A stretch of DNA of 64,000 nt from Paenibacillus sp. HGH0039 (GTDB lineage: Bacteria > Bacillota > Bacilli > Paenibacillales > NBRC-103111): contig NZ_KE150412.1 of the NCBI RefSeq assembly GCF_000411255.1, forward strand, positions 1,885,884 to 1,949,883, in the 5' to 3' direction. Of this stretch, positions 7,416-17,666 are shown in pieces. The notes under the pieces are model-generated. The model was not told the DNA's origin. It saw only the letters and a list, made by a program, of their open reading frames with translations, and made no database searches. The position numbers and the translations under genes are program-made. Within the stretch, counting starts at the first letter, position 1, and the number at the start of each line of letters is the position of its first letter.

Positions 7416-8828
7416 TTACTGCATGGGCAGCCAGCTCACTTTCCAAATGCCTGCTTTGTTGCGGGTCAAGCTGAACGCTTGTTTGTCCTCCGGTGAACTG
7501 GAGCCCCGCTTCGTCATGACAATATAGGCAGAATCTCCGCTGATTTCCTGGTACAGCGTATAGTCTTTCCGCAAGGCGTCCCATTTCTGTTTCGCCTGTT
7601 TATCCGCATCCGGTTGCCTACCGGTATCGGTCATGTATTCTTCCCGGCTCGGCGTCGCGTAATCGCTGCCCTTTATCAGAAGGGCATAGACCGTTTCCCA
7701 GTCCCCTTTTTCCGAAGCCAGGATATAATAGCGGAAAATATCGATTGGCTCCAGACCTTTGAGCTGGTCGTCGGTTCGGGTTTTGGTGAAGTCTCCATAG
7801 CGGTCCACCATTTCTTCCTGGGTGAAGTACCACTGAGGGTCTGTGTCTTCCTTGCGGTCCAGCCCCAGGAACGGATTCGGGAGAAAATCCGATTTATTGA
7901 TTTTTGCCGTATAAGTGCTTTGAGAACGGATCATGTAAATCCCGTCCGTCTCCCCTTCGATAACAACTCTTGCGCCCGGGACCAGGTAGGCCGGCGTACC
8001 GGAGGGGGACAAAGCCTCGACCCTTTTTTTGAGTAATCCTTCTTGTGCAACGGAAGAATCATAGACTCCCACGTTCTCTTTGGGCACCCACTTATCCCCC
8101 GCATATTTGCGGCCGTCATAGGAGAATACATTTACGCAAACCCAATCCCTGTAGTCTCTTATGACTTGAACCACTCTGCCGTACTTCAAAACGCCACCGG
8201 AAGGCTTCGGTTCTCCGGGATACAGCGAAAAGTTGACACCCTGCACAATAACGCCGTAATAGGGCGCCGTCATCGTCACGACGGGCCTTTCCCTCAAAAA
8301 TTGGCTCAGCCGCACTTCCTTAAGCCGCTTGTCCGCGTCTTTGTTCAAATACCATTCCGGAATCCAGCGCTTCTCGCCAATTTTTACGAACCCGTTCCGC
8401 TTCTCCAGAACCGTAATAGGGTTCTCGGAATTTACCGTCGCATCCGTTTCCTCATCGCCGAAAGCCTCCGGCTCGGACACGGCTGTCGCGTCTCCTTTTA
8501 GATAGAATGTCCCCGTTTCCTGCTGTAAAGGAGGAACTGTCGCCTGCGGCGGCTCCGTCGGCTTCACGAACCCGGACCATGCCTTGGTTACGGCGGGCTC
8601 CAGTTCCCCCCGGAACAGGAACGCGGCTGCCGCTACGCACAAGAACACAGCCGCCAATACGGGCAGCGTCCTTCTTCTTTTGGGAACGGTTAGCTTAGGC
8701 ACACGACCACCCTGCGCGGATTCCGCCGTCTTTTGCTCGATGCGGTATATATCGTCCATCGTGAACGTTTTTCTTGTAAAAGGTCCCGCTTTCAGCTTGT
8801 CGTACCATTCCGGCTTAGGCCCGTTCAT
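7416..8828 (-). CDS. Membrane-anchored SH3-like protein, probable ECF partner (anti-sigma) protein
   Basis: This 470-residue protein has a cytoplasmic N-terminus (~1-52), one membrane span (~54-72, LPVLAAVFLCVAAAAFLF) and a long extracytoplasmic part. The outer part has SH3-like stretches (ITVLEKRNGFVKIGEKRWIP, ~136-156, and VIRDYRDWVCV, ~222-232) that may bind the cell wall, and a C-terminal region with an NTF2-like look (YYILASEKGDWETVYALL). It overlaps the end of the upstream sigma-factor gene by 14 bases. This coupling and topology suggest an anti-sigma or sensing partner for that factor. It lacks an obvious zinc anti-sigma HxxxCxxC motif, so the anti-sigma role is inference. Confidence 0.65.
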   Translation of the reverse strand: MNGPKPEWYDKLKAGPFTRKTFTMDDIYRIEQKTAESAQGGRVPKLTVPKRRRTLPVLAAVFLCVAAAAFLFRGELEPAVTKAWSGFVKPTEPPQATVPPLQQETGTFYLKGDATAVSEPEAFGDEETDATVNSENPITVLEKRNGFVKIGEKRWIPEWYLNKDADKRLKEVRLSQFLRERPVVTMTAPYYGVIVQGVNFSLYPGEPKPSGGVLKYGRVVQVIRDYRDWVCVNVFSYDGRKYAGDKWVPKENVGVYDSSVAQEGLLKKRVEALSPSGTPAYLVPGARVVIEGETDGIYMIRSQSTYTAKINKSDFLPNPFLGLDRKEDTDPQWYFTQEEMVDRYGDFTKTRTDDQLKGLEPIDIFRYYILASEKGDWETVYALLIKGSDYATPSREEYMTDTGRQPDADKQAKQKWDALRKDYTLYQEISGDSAYIVMTKRGSSSPEDKQAFSLTRNKAGIWKVSWLPMQ

Positions 8829-9360
8829 AAGCAGACTCCTCCTTCCATGCTTCCGACACCTTTTTGCGTGCGCGCGACAGCCGCGATTTCACGGTTCCCT
8901 CCGACACGCCGAGCACCAGGGCGATTTCTCCCATCGTCATGTCGTATTTGGCATCCAGTACGAGCACTTCCCTGAACTTTGCGGGAAGCTTCATCACGAT
9001 TTCCCAGATCTCATCCGTGAAAGCCGCCTCCATCGCTTCACTCTCCGCCGACGGATGGCTGCTGTTTGGCCGAGCCCGGCCCACCAGAATCACCCTGCGC
9101 ATGAAAGCGGTCCGCATATGATTGCGCGCCGTATTCCGGGTGATCGCGAACAGCCACGTTTTGACGGAAGCTTTCCCTTCGAACGTATTCAGGTGACGGA
9201 AGACACTCAAAAAAACATCCTGCGAAATATCATCCGCCATTTCCCTGCGTCCGGTTAGAAAGAAGGCGTAGTTCCACACGTCCTGTCCGTAATCCAGCAT
9301 CAACGTCCGAAAATGTTCTTTTGCCGGTTTTCCCTCTTTGTTTCCCTGTTGAGCCCCCAA
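8815..9360 (-). CDS. ECF-type RNA polymerase sigma factor
   Basis: This 181-residue sigma-70 family protein starts at a TTG at 9360 after GGGGGTGA; the upstream extension to 9498 runs through the likely promoter. Region 2 is seen as FRTLMLDYGQDVWNYAFFLTGR...ADDISQDVFLSVFRHLNTFEGK and VKTWLFAITRNTARNHMR; region 4 as LPAKFREVLVLDAKYDMTMGEIALVLGVSEGTVKSRLSRARKK. Length and two-region layout fit ECF factors that direct stress or envelope regulons. It is transcribed with, and overlaps, the membrane protein gene that follows. A candidate self-recognised promoter lies directly upstream. Confidence 0.9.
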   Translation of the reverse strand: MGAQQGNKEGKPAKEHFRTLMLDYGQDVWNYAFFLTGRREMADDISQDVFLSVFRHLNTFEGKASVKTWLFAITRNTARNHMRTAFMRRVILVGRARPNSSHPSAESEAMEAAFTDEIWEIVMKLPAKFREVLVLDAKYDMTMGEIALVLGVSEGTVKSRLSRARKKVSEAWKEESAYERA

Positions 9361-9382
9361 CGCCTTCACCCCCACCCAATTA

Positions 9383-9409
9383 GACAACAGAAACGGCGGA
9401 ACCGTTCCC
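9383..9409 (-). promoter_or_regulatory. Candidate ECF autoregulatory promoter
   Basis: On the minus strand GGGAAC is followed after 17 bases by TGTCTAAT. This resembles the AAC...CGTC bipartite form of Bacillales ECF promoters and sits ~23 bases before the sigma-factor start codon. Confidence 0.4.
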
Positions 9410-9535
9410 GATCCGGAAAGTTTATTTGAAAAAGTCCTGATCGTTCGGACCTGCGCAGCTTCATTGTGCCCGGTGTGACGCTGCGTAACGATGGTCACCC
9501 CTATACAGCTTGACCGTTCCTATCTGCCGAACCGC

Positions 9536-9562
9536 AAAAAAAGCCGCCGGGAGGCAGCCGTT
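9536..9562 (-). terminator. Intrinsic terminator after the lipoprotein gene
   Basis: On the minus strand GGCTGCC-TCCC-GGCGGCT forms a stem with two wobble pairs, followed by seven T. It ends the 9563-10117 gene and insulates the sigma operon. Confidence 0.75.
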
Positions 9563-10117
9563 TCAGTCAGATCCGTTTTCAAGAGGAACGGCCTGCGTTC
9601 CGTCTTCCGTCCAGGTTCTGTAAGCGTCTATGTTGGCTTCGGAATCGTCGCTCGCATCCGACGTTTTGTAATAACGGGCTGAATAGGCATGCTCCGCGTC
9701 GGCCTTATTGTCATCCGTATTGAGGAGTAAATGGAATTCGGAAATTTCCAGTTTCCAGTTCACACTGCGGGCAATTTCCCGCATATGCCCGGGCGTGACG
9801 AACGCCTTCACGGCGGCCATCACGGCAGCATGCGTTTCCGGGTCCGGCTCCCCTTTCCAGTCGATCCTGCAGGTTACATCGGGCCGGGTAAACGTACAGT
9901 GGAGCCCCTTATATCCTTTCAGGTTCTTCTTCATGGACTTGGCGGCAGCCCGGATGGTCTCCGTTTCCACGCTGTGGGTCACACTGCAAGCGGACAGCAC
10001 AGCGACAAGCGGCAGCACAAAAGCGCTCCGCTTTATAAAAGCCCGCTTTTCCAGCGAATTTTTCCCGGGAATCGGCGGGACAACATCCCGTTCGGTCCGT
10101 TCTATCCGTTCGTCCAT
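9563..10117 (-). CDS. Putative lipoprotein of unknown function
   Basis: This 184-residue protein starts at ATG 10117 after GCAGGGGGCCG; a GTG 20 codons upstream has no good ribosome site. After an unusually long charged N-region (~28 residues) comes a hydrophobic stretch ending in the lipobox LSAC (VLPLVAVLSACSVTHS), so it is probably a membrane-anchored lipoprotein. The remainder is soluble (ETETIRAAAKSMKKNL..., HAAVMAAVKAFVTPG...), and no domain was recognised. A terminator follows, so it is a single-gene unit. Confidence 0.6.
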   Translation of the reverse strand: MDERIERTERDVVPPIPGKNSLEKRAFIKRSAFVLPLVAVLSACSVTHSVETETIRAAAKSMKKNLKGYKGLHCTFTRPDVTCRIDWKGEPDPETHAAVMAAVKAFVTPGHMREIARSVNWKLEISEFHLLLNTDDNKADAEHAYSARYYKTSDASDDSEANIDAYRTWTEDGTQAVPLENGSD

Positions 10118-10330
10118 ATTCGGCCCCCTGCGTCTTTTAACTTCCGGTTCCGCCACACTTGGCACTCCGGCACTCACCGCTGCTTTGCGGCCCGTCCTTC
10201 CCGGTTCTTGAAGGTTCCTTATATTTCCTGATATAAGTACGATCTTACCAAGTTTTCGCCTATAATAGAACTAACTGTAACAACCCGATCAACATTTATC
10301 TTATGCTCTGAAAAAAAGGAGATTACGCCC

Positions 10331-11065
10331 ATGAATTCCTTTATCGATCTGCTGACCCGGCACCGCTCTATCCGCAAGTTCAAACCCGATCCGATTCCCG
10401 GGGACCAACTGCAAGCGATTGTCGCTTCCGCACAAATGGCCTCGACTTCAAGCAGCGTTCAGGCCTACACCATCATTGCCGCCACCGATCCCGCGCTGAA
10501 AAAAGAACTGGCCCGGCTCGCCGGCAATCAGGCCTACGTCGAGCAGTGCGGACTCTTTCTCGTGTTCTGCGCCGACCTGAACCGGCTCCGCAAAGCAACC
10601 GAGCAGTCCGGCGAAGTGTTCCACCAGAACACCGAAAGCTTCCTCGTCGCCTCGATGGACGCAGCGCTGGCCGCGCAGAATGCGGCAATTGCGGCCGAAT
10701 CCCTCGGCCTGGGCATCTGCTACATCGGAGGCATCCGCAACAACCCGGACGGCGTCGCCGAAGCGCTGAAGCTTCCGGAGCTCGTCTACCCGGTGTTCGG
10801 AATGTGCGTAGGCGTGCCGGACCAGGAGCCATCCCTCCGTCCCCGGCTTCCCCAAACGGCCGTTCTGCACGAGAACGGCTATCAGAGCGAACGCTCGGAC
10901 GAAGGCGTCCGCCAGTACGATGAGACGACGCGGAAATATTACGAGGAACGGACCGGAGGCAAGCAGAGCGTCACCTGGTCCCGGAGTATGGCGGACAAGT
11001 ACCGCCAGCCGGTACGCGCTCATTTGAAGCCGTTTCTGGAGAAACAGGGGTTCAAGCTGGAATAG
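10331..11065 (+). CDS. nfsA: NADPH-dependent nitroreductase/flavin reductase (NfsA/NfrA type)
   Basis: This 244-residue FMN protein starts at ATG 10331 after AAAAGGAG. The N-terminal RHRSIRKFKPDPIP motif binds the FMN phosphate, and QMASTSSSVQAYTII and ESLGLGICYIGGIRN are typical of the NfsA/NfrA1 subfamily. The C-terminal arm (Y..MADKYRQPVRAHLKPFLEKQGF) completes the family length of about 240-250. Such enzymes transfer electrons from NADPH to flavins, nitroaromatics and quinones, often under oxidative or disulfide stress. The gene stands alone between a divergent promoter region and a terminator. Confidence 0.9.
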   Translation: MNSFIDLLTRHRSIRKFKPDPIPGDQLQAIVASAQMASTSSSVQAYTIIAATDPALKKELARLAGNQAYVEQCGLFLVFCADLNRLRKATEQSGEVFHQNTESFLVASMDAALAAQNAAIAAESLGLGICYIGGIRNNPDGVAEALKLPELVYPVFGMCVGVPDQEPSLRPRLPQTAVLHENGYQSERSDEGVRQYDETTRKYYEERTGGKQSVTWSRSMADKYRQPVRAHLKPFLEKQGFKLE

Positions 11066-11085
11066 TTCCGTGCTCCCGGATAAAC

Positions 11086-11112
11086 AAAAGACCCCTTCTT
11101 TTGGGGTCTTCA
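11086..11112. terminator. Bidirectional terminator between nfsA and frlR
   Basis: The stem AAGACCCC/GGGGTCTT has a 7-base loop. The T run is better on the minus strand, so it mainly ends the frl operon. Confidence 0.75.
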
Positions 11113-11129
11113 TGCCGCTGGGCATGACC

Positions 11130-11858
11130 TTATTTGGCCCGGTGAACTGTCAAGTTGACCCGGTTGGTCTCACACATGAAGGTGGAGCGGTGAACCGGCT
11201 CATCGTTCGCGTCGAAAGCAATTTTTAAGATCCGGAACAGATTCGCCCCGATATCACATTCAAGCAGCTTCGCGTAATCTTTGGTCGCCCCAATGACATC
11301 GATGATCTTATCGTTGCTTACAATTTCGGTATGATAGTCCTCCGACAGAATCTTGTAGGTCGATTCGTTCATCGCAATCTTCTTCTCCAGATCGGGGAAC
11401 CGGGTGAGTGAATAGTGGGCAATATCATAGAAAAGAGGGCGGTCATCCACGTACATCAGCCGCTCAAGCTCCAGTACGGGACTGCCTTCCTCAATCTGAA
11501 GATGCCCGGCCACCTCCTCCGAGGCCTGAATGACCTCACTCCGGAGAATCCGGGAGTTCGGGATCATGCCGAGCTGATGGCTGAACTCCGAGAATCCGCT
11601 TACAGATAACAGCTCGTTGTGGAACTTGTTCGAGGCCACAAAGGTGCCTCTGCGGGGAATCCGCGTCAGCGTGCCGTCCCGCACCAATTCCTCGATCGCT
11701 TTCCTGATCGTAATCCGGCTTACATTATACGTATCGCAGAGCTCCGCCTCGGTTGGAATCTGTTCATCCGGTTTATATCTTCCGTGCTGGATATCATTCT
11801 TCAACATTTGCCGGATCTGCATATACAGCGGCTGGGGGGTTGAAGGATTTAAATTCAT
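11130..11858 (-). CDS. frlR: GntR/HutC-family regulator of fructoselysine genes (FrlR-like)
   Basis: This 242-residue protein has a winged-helix GntR domain at ~8-75 (YMQIRQMLKNDIQHGRYKPD...PTEAELCDTYNVSRITIRKAIEELVRDG) and a UTRA ligand domain at ~95-235. Length equals E. coli FrlR (243). It is the last gene of the frl cluster and is preceded by its own palindrome (11876-11913) that shares a core with operators before frlB and frlC. It probably represses the cluster until a phosphorylated fructoselysine intermediate binds the UTRA domain; the effector is inferred from the family. Confidence 0.85.
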   Translation of the reverse strand: MNLNPSTPQPLYMQIRQMLKNDIQHGRYKPDEQIPTEAELCDTYNVSRITIRKAIEELVRDGTLTRIPRRGTFVASNKFHNELLSVSGFSEFSHQLGMIPNSRILRSEVIQASEEVAGHLQIEEGSPVLELERLMYVDDRPLFYDIAHYSLTRFPDLEKKIAMNESTYKILSEDYHTEIVSNDKIIDVIGATKDYAKLLECDIGANLFRILKIAFDANDEPVHRSTFMCETNRVNLTVHRAK

Positions 11859-11875
11859 CGTTCATTCATCCTTAT

Positions 11876-11913
11876 CCATCAATGATTATATATTACGTAT
11901 TATACATTGATGG
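11876..11913. promoter_or_regulatory. Palindromic operator upstream of frlR
   Basis: Perfect 9-bp arms CCATCAATG/CATTGATGG flank an AT-rich centre containing ATTACGTATTATA. Read on the minus strand the centre gives TATAATACGTAATAT, matching the TATAATAC half found at the frlB and frlC operators. The TATAAT could also be the -10 of an frlR promoter. Confidence 0.65.
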
Positions 11914-11923
11914 CCTACTCCAG

Positions 11924-12706
11924 TCACCATGCCCCGAAATATCCTATGGTCTTCGCCGCCGTCGATGCGCCCTGCTCCAGGCAAGCCTCAATCGAAAGCC
12001 CCTTCAATCGGCCGTAGATGAACCCGGCAATGAACGAATCCCCCGCGCCCATCGTATCCACCACATCCACTTTTCCAACGCCGCACGTATAGAACCGCTC
12101 CCCGTCATAGGCCAGTGAACCGTTCTCTCCCAGAGTAGCGACGGTGATCTGAGATCCTCTCTGCTTCACTTCGGTCAGAAACCCCCGGATATAGTCATCG
12201 TCCTGGGTATAAGAGAAGAACGGATAATCCACGTGAGGCGTTAAGGTCTGCACAAGCTCATCGCTGAGCTGGTCTGAGAAATCAAAGGAGGTCACCAGAC
12301 CCTTTTCCTTAAACGCAGCAAAATACTTATCGGCATGCCCCCATATGCCCGAATGTACAAGCTGATAATTTCCGGCAAAGCTAATTTCCTCCGGAGTAAG
12401 AGAGAACTGCCCCATAACCCCTTCGTCATAATCCCCGAACTTGCGATCATTGCCGATCATCTCGACCTGGGTTACCGCTGTTTTTCCTTCCTTTTTGGAT
12501 ATTCGGGAAGTATCCACGCCCTTGTCCTTAATAGCCTGGATCATAATCTCCCCATACATGTCAGTGCCTACCCAGCCTATATAAGCGGTCTGTGCACCCA
12601 GTTCCGTTAAATAAACGGCCACATTCACCGGATTGCCTCCCGGGTAGGCTTTGCCGCTGGCCTGATAAACATCCATGCAATTATCTCCGACTGTAACGAT
12701 TCTCAT
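11924..12706 (-). CDS. frlD: Fructoselysine 6-kinase
   Basis: This 260-residue PfkB/ribokinase-family sugar kinase starts at ATG 12706 after GCGGGAG. It shows the family's two signatures, GGNPVNVAVYLTELG (~24-38) and DTMGAGDSFIAGF (~218-230) with the catalytic Asp. The C-terminus AAKTIGYFGAW is nearly identical to the E. coli FrlD end as I recall it, and length matches (261). It would phosphorylate fructoselysine at C6 with ATP in the cytosol. Its place between frlB and frlR supports the assignment. Confidence 0.9.
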   Translation of the reverse strand: MRIVTVGDNCMDVYQASGKAYPGGNPVNVAVYLTELGAQTAYIGWVGTDMYGEIMIQAIKDKGVDTSRISKKEGKTAVTQVEMIGNDRKFGDYDEGVMGQFSLTPEEISFAGNYQLVHSGIWGHADKYFAAFKEKGLVTSFDFSDQLSDELVQTLTPHVDYPFFSYTQDDDYIRGFLTEVKQRGSQITVATLGENGSLAYDGERFYTCGVGKVDVVDTMGAGDSFIAGFIYGRLKGLSIEACLEQGASTAAKTIGYFGAW

Positions 12707-12730
12707 CTTGCTCCCGCCTTCCCTGCGATT

Positions 12731-12758
12731 AAAAGAGGAGCACTACGAAGTAGTGCTC
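12731..12758 (-). terminator. Hairpin between frlB and frlD (attenuator or processing site)
   Basis: A perfect 9-bp stem GAGCACTAC/GTAGTGCTC with a 3-base loop is followed on the minus strand by CTCTTTT. It sits inside the operon and may lower expression of frlD-frlR relative to frlB. Confidence 0.65.
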
Positions 12759-12766
12759 ACGGCATT

Positions 12767-13780
12767 TTAATATTCCATTTGACGATAGTATCTTCTAAGC
12801 GTTAACGGATGGTTTCTCTCGCGCTCCAGGTGGACGCTGATGCGGCTGAGCACGGACCAGTTGATATTGACGGAAAAGTGCTTTCTGAACTCTTCGCTGA
12901 TGCCTTCCATTTTGAATTCCTTGGTATCAATAATAGTCAATTTCTTCGTGATCTTCCCGGCAAAACGTTCCACGCGATCCATCAGCGGCCGGGTTTCGTC
13001 TTCACCTTTTAGCAGAATCACGCTGGTATCCTCAACCACCAGCTCAAGTGTGCCGTGGAAGAATTCCGCCGCGTGGATCGATTTCGCGTGAATCCACTGC
13101 ATCTCTTCCAGAATGCACATCGCGTAAGAGTACGTGTTCCCCCATAGATTTCCGGAGCCCACCATCATGTGGTAGTCAGTATCCTTATGCTCTTTCGCGA
13201 AGGTTTCCGCTTTCGGATCGAAGCTCTTGACCGCATTCAGAATCGCACGCGGCAGCAGGGAGACTTCCTTGACGAACTGATCGTATTGAGGGAACTCGTT
13301 ATTGTTATACATGAAGCGGAACACGACCATGTGCAGCAGCATGAAGAACGTATCGAAGGAATGTTTCTCCGAGCCCGTAGTGATGCAGTGATCCACAATT
13401 TTCGTTAGCGGCGTATCCGGTTCGGCCACAAGCGCGATGGTAGTTGCTCCGCGTTCCTTACAGAACTCGGCTGCGGCCACAGTCTCCTGAGTAGTCCCGG
13501 ATACCGAGGTGAAGATACATACGGAATCTTTACTGAAATGGCGGTTGTTCATCACCATGAACTCAGCGGCGATCTCCGCATGCACGTCAATCGTCGAGTT
13601 CGATTTCAAAATATATTCATAAGGATACATCATGGCGATCGTACCGCCCGCACCGATCAGAAAAATGTTGCTGTACCCTTTCTTGCAAATTCCGTCCACA
13701 ATCTCTTCAACCTGCCCTCTAAAGGCAAGGCCCTCTTGTTCCACAAGCTTAAGGAATAACTGTTCATCAAAGTTCAACAT
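12767..13780 (-). CDS. frlB: Fructoselysine 6-phosphate deglycase (SIS domains)
   Basis: This 337-residue protein starts at ATG 13780 after GGGAGGG; the upstream extension to 13825 runs into the promoter. It has two SIS folds, with phosphosugar-binding serines in FLIGAGGT and FTSVSGTTQE and the later HAAEFFHGTLELV segment that matches the EFRHGPLEIV site of E. coli FrlB. The C-terminus RRYYRQMEY parallels that of FrlB, and length is close (340). The enzyme splits fructoselysine 6-phosphate into lysine and glucose 6-phosphate. A related glucoselysine deglycase is the main alternative. Confidence 0.87.
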   Translation of the reverse strand: MLNFDEQLFLKLVEQEGLAFRGQVEEIVDGICKKGYSNIFLIGAGGTIAMMYPYEYILKSNSTIDVHAEIAAEFMVMNNRHFSKDSVCIFTSVSGTTQETVAAAEFCKERGATTIALVAEPDTPLTKIVDHCITTGSEKHSFDTFFMLLHMVVFRFMYNNNEFPQYDQFVKEVSLLPRAILNAVKSFDPKAETFAKEHKDTDYHMMVGSGNLWGNTYSYAMCILEEMQWIHAKSIHAAEFFHGTLELVVEDTSVILLKGEDETRPLMDRVERFAGKITKKLTIIDTKEFKMEGISEEFRKHFSVNINWSVLSRISVHLERERNHPLTLRRYYRQMEY

Positions 13781-13829
13781 GTTCGTTCCCTCCCCATATT
13801 GGAGGCGATCTCCAATATGATCCATTTTA

Positions 13830-13851
13830 TTTGTTATGTCTTGTATTATAA
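13830..13851 (-). promoter_or_regulatory. Promoter and operator candidate upstream of frlB
   Basis: The 22-bp + strand stretch TTTGTTATG-Y-CTTGTATTATAA type is identical, but for one base, to the one before frlC. On the minus strand it contains TATAAT as a -10 with TTGTTT 17 bases upstream. It lies in the frlA-frlB gap, so it allows internal, FrlR-controlled transcription. Confidence 0.65.
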
Positions 13852-13884
13852 AACAACATTACAATTCAAACAACATTTTTTTGA

Positions 13885-16072
<2,188 letters not shown>

Positions 16073-16104
16073 GGCTTCACCCTCTCAATGAAAGCGTTTT
16101 ACTA

Positions 16105-16148
16105 TTTGTTATGTTTTGTATTATAACTAAGAGTTACATATATTTCAA
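16105..16148 (-). promoter_or_regulatory. Main frl promoter with overlapping operator
   Basis: On the minus strand TTGAAA (16148-16143) and TATAAT (16125-16120) are 17 bases apart, a near-perfect sigma-A promoter. The -10 is embedded in a 22-bp element (16105-16126) that recurs before frlB, so a bound regulator would block RNA polymerase. Confidence 0.8.
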
Positions 16149-16602
16149 CGCCTTTTTTTAAAAGGGCAAAAATTCCTGTTTGACGTCTTAAAAGTACGAC
16201 CTAACCTGCAGTTCGTTCAACAGAACACAAAAAAGCAAGCTTGGCGGTGCTGCCCGCTCTGCCTGCTCTTTTCGGGATAAATTTAAGCTTAAGTCAATAA
16301 GCTCCGAACGAGCGACCTGTTTGGAACATTGCTGCGCTAACGGTTCCCGTTAATCCCCGGGCTGGGGCTTAAGCATGTTATTTCAGGACCTTTCTACTAG
16401 TTGTATTTTGGGCCTGATTGTTGTTATATCGTGTTGGGAAAGTAAATAAAAAGTGATAGACCGCCCGCCAAGGTAGGATCTATCACTTTTTATTGTTGTG
16501 ATATAAAGAATTTTTACCGAAGCCGACCGCTCTTTATGCGGACGCTGTGCGCCAGAGTCTTTAGATGTTCGCGCATCTAGGGATTCTTTTTTTGACGTCG
16601 TC
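16149..16602. other. Intergenic region with three hairpins and no gene
   Basis: Beyond the frl promoter this stretch holds three structured elements: 16225-16275 (a minus-strand stem with an internal loop ending in TTTTTT), 16448-16493 (perfect terminator) and 16553-16594 (a + strand stem AGAGTC..TAGATG/CATCTA..GATTCT followed by seven T). A 77-codon frame at 16383-16616 overlaps the terminator and has no coding features. No convincing protein gene was seen. Confidence 0.6.
16448..16493. terminator. Bidirectional intrinsic terminator
   Basis: The stem AAAAAGTGATAGA/TCTATCACTTTTT is perfect over 13 bp and gives T runs on both strands. It ends transcripts from the 16603-17571 gene and blocks read-through toward it. 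Confidence 0.9.
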
Positions 16603-17571
16603 CTATTCCGCCCCATCCTCCCGCCGCTCGCACACGATAATCTGCCGCTCGAAGCTCCCTTTGCGGACGACGCAGCGGTCCTTCACGGCGAAGCCCGCCC
16701 GCTCCAGAGCGGCGTCGATCGGCTCCGCCGAGATGACAACCGCCCGCGGAGACAGCCTGCGGGCGCTGCGCAGCATCTCGAGCTGCTCCTCTGTACTGAT
16801 GACCGAGCACAGATTGTACGGCATGTCGAGAAGCAGCGCATCATAAGCGCCATCCAGATCACAGATGTCGCTGATCTTCACCACATCGGGATACCCGAAG
16901 TGGGCGAGATTTTCCCGCGCGCCGCGGACGGCAAGCGGGTTGAGGTCGCGGCCGACGATGTCGATCCCCATCGACAAGGCCTCCACCAGCACCGTGCCGA
17001 TGCCGCAGCACGGGTCGACCGCGCGGATGCCGGCCGGGTCCGGCACCGCGATGTTGACCGCGGCGCGGGCCACGCGCGTGCTCAGCGCCGTGGAGTACTG
17101 CCGCGGCTTGCTGTTGTGCGCCAGCCAGACGGCTTCGCTCCGGCGGCACGGGCCCAGCACCCAGCGGCCGCCCGCGTAAGCCGCGCCGAGCAGGTGCCGG
17201 GGCTGCTTCATGTCCGCTTTGCCCCGGACATGTTGGCCGATCCGGCGCTCGATGGCGCGCCGTTCGTTGTAGGAGGCCTTCCCTTCGGCCTCCACGTAGA
17301 GCAGCTTGAACGTGTCCCCGTTCAAATCGAGCGTTTTGGCCCTTTCGGCCAGCTCGTCCAAGCTGGCTGCCTGGAGCCGGACCTCCAGCCGGTGCCGGAT
17401 AAACGGACTCCGGCTCGGGTCCAGCTCCAGCGGGCTCTCGGCCCAGCCGTCCAGCGGCCGGACGCCCAGCAGGGTGCGCAGCTCCAGCATGCAGAGCTCC
17501 TTTTCGTCCTCGTGGCAGGCAAAACTGTATACATAAGACGGCACAGGGCGGCCGTCTGCGGATGAATTCAT
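16603..17571 (-). CDS. TRM11-like SAM-dependent RNA methyltransferase
   Basis: This 322-residue protein starts at ATG 17571 after AAGGAAGGG. The C-terminal Rossmann domain carries AVDPCCGIGTVLVEAL (SAM motif I, ~182-197) and the catalytic LLLDMPYNLCS motif, a (D)xPYN variant of the N-methylase DPPY/NPPY loop. The N-terminal half resembles a THUMP-like RNA-binding region (RHRLEVRLQAASLDELAERAK). The UPF0020/TRM11 family modifies guanosines in tRNA or 23S rRNA. The exact target is unknown. The gene is alone with terminators beyond it. Confidence 0.8.
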   Translation of the reverse strand: MNSSADGRPVPSYVYSFACHEDEKELCMLELRTLLGVRPLDGWAESPLELDPSRSPFIRHRLEVRLQAASLDELAERAKTLDLNGDTFKLLYVEAEGKASYNERRAIERRIGQHVRGKADMKQPRHLLGAAYAGGRWVLGPCRRSEAVWLAHNSKPRQYSTALSTRVARAAVNIAVPDPAGIRAVDPCCGIGTVLVEALSMGIDIVGRDLNPLAVRGARENLAHFGYPDVVKISDICDLDGAYDALLLDMPYNLCSVISTEEQLEMLRSARRLSPRAVVISAEPIDAALERAGFAVKDRCVVRKGSFERQIIVCERREDGAE

Positions 17572-17666
17572 CGAAATCCCTTCCTTGCTGCGGTTTGACT
17601 CGTATCCCCGTATTCTAGCGGATACCCGGCTCTGCGTCTACAAGCGGCCTTTGCACCCTGTTCGTT

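Noticed and set aside
9361-9498. 46-residue N-terminal extension of the ECF sigma factor
   Set aside because: It overlaps the likely promoter and has no ribosome site at its start, while the TTG at 9360 has a good one and gives the normal family length.
16383-16616. 77-codon minus-strand frame in the frl-methyltransferase gap
   Set aside because: It runs through a perfect bidirectional terminator and lacks coding features.
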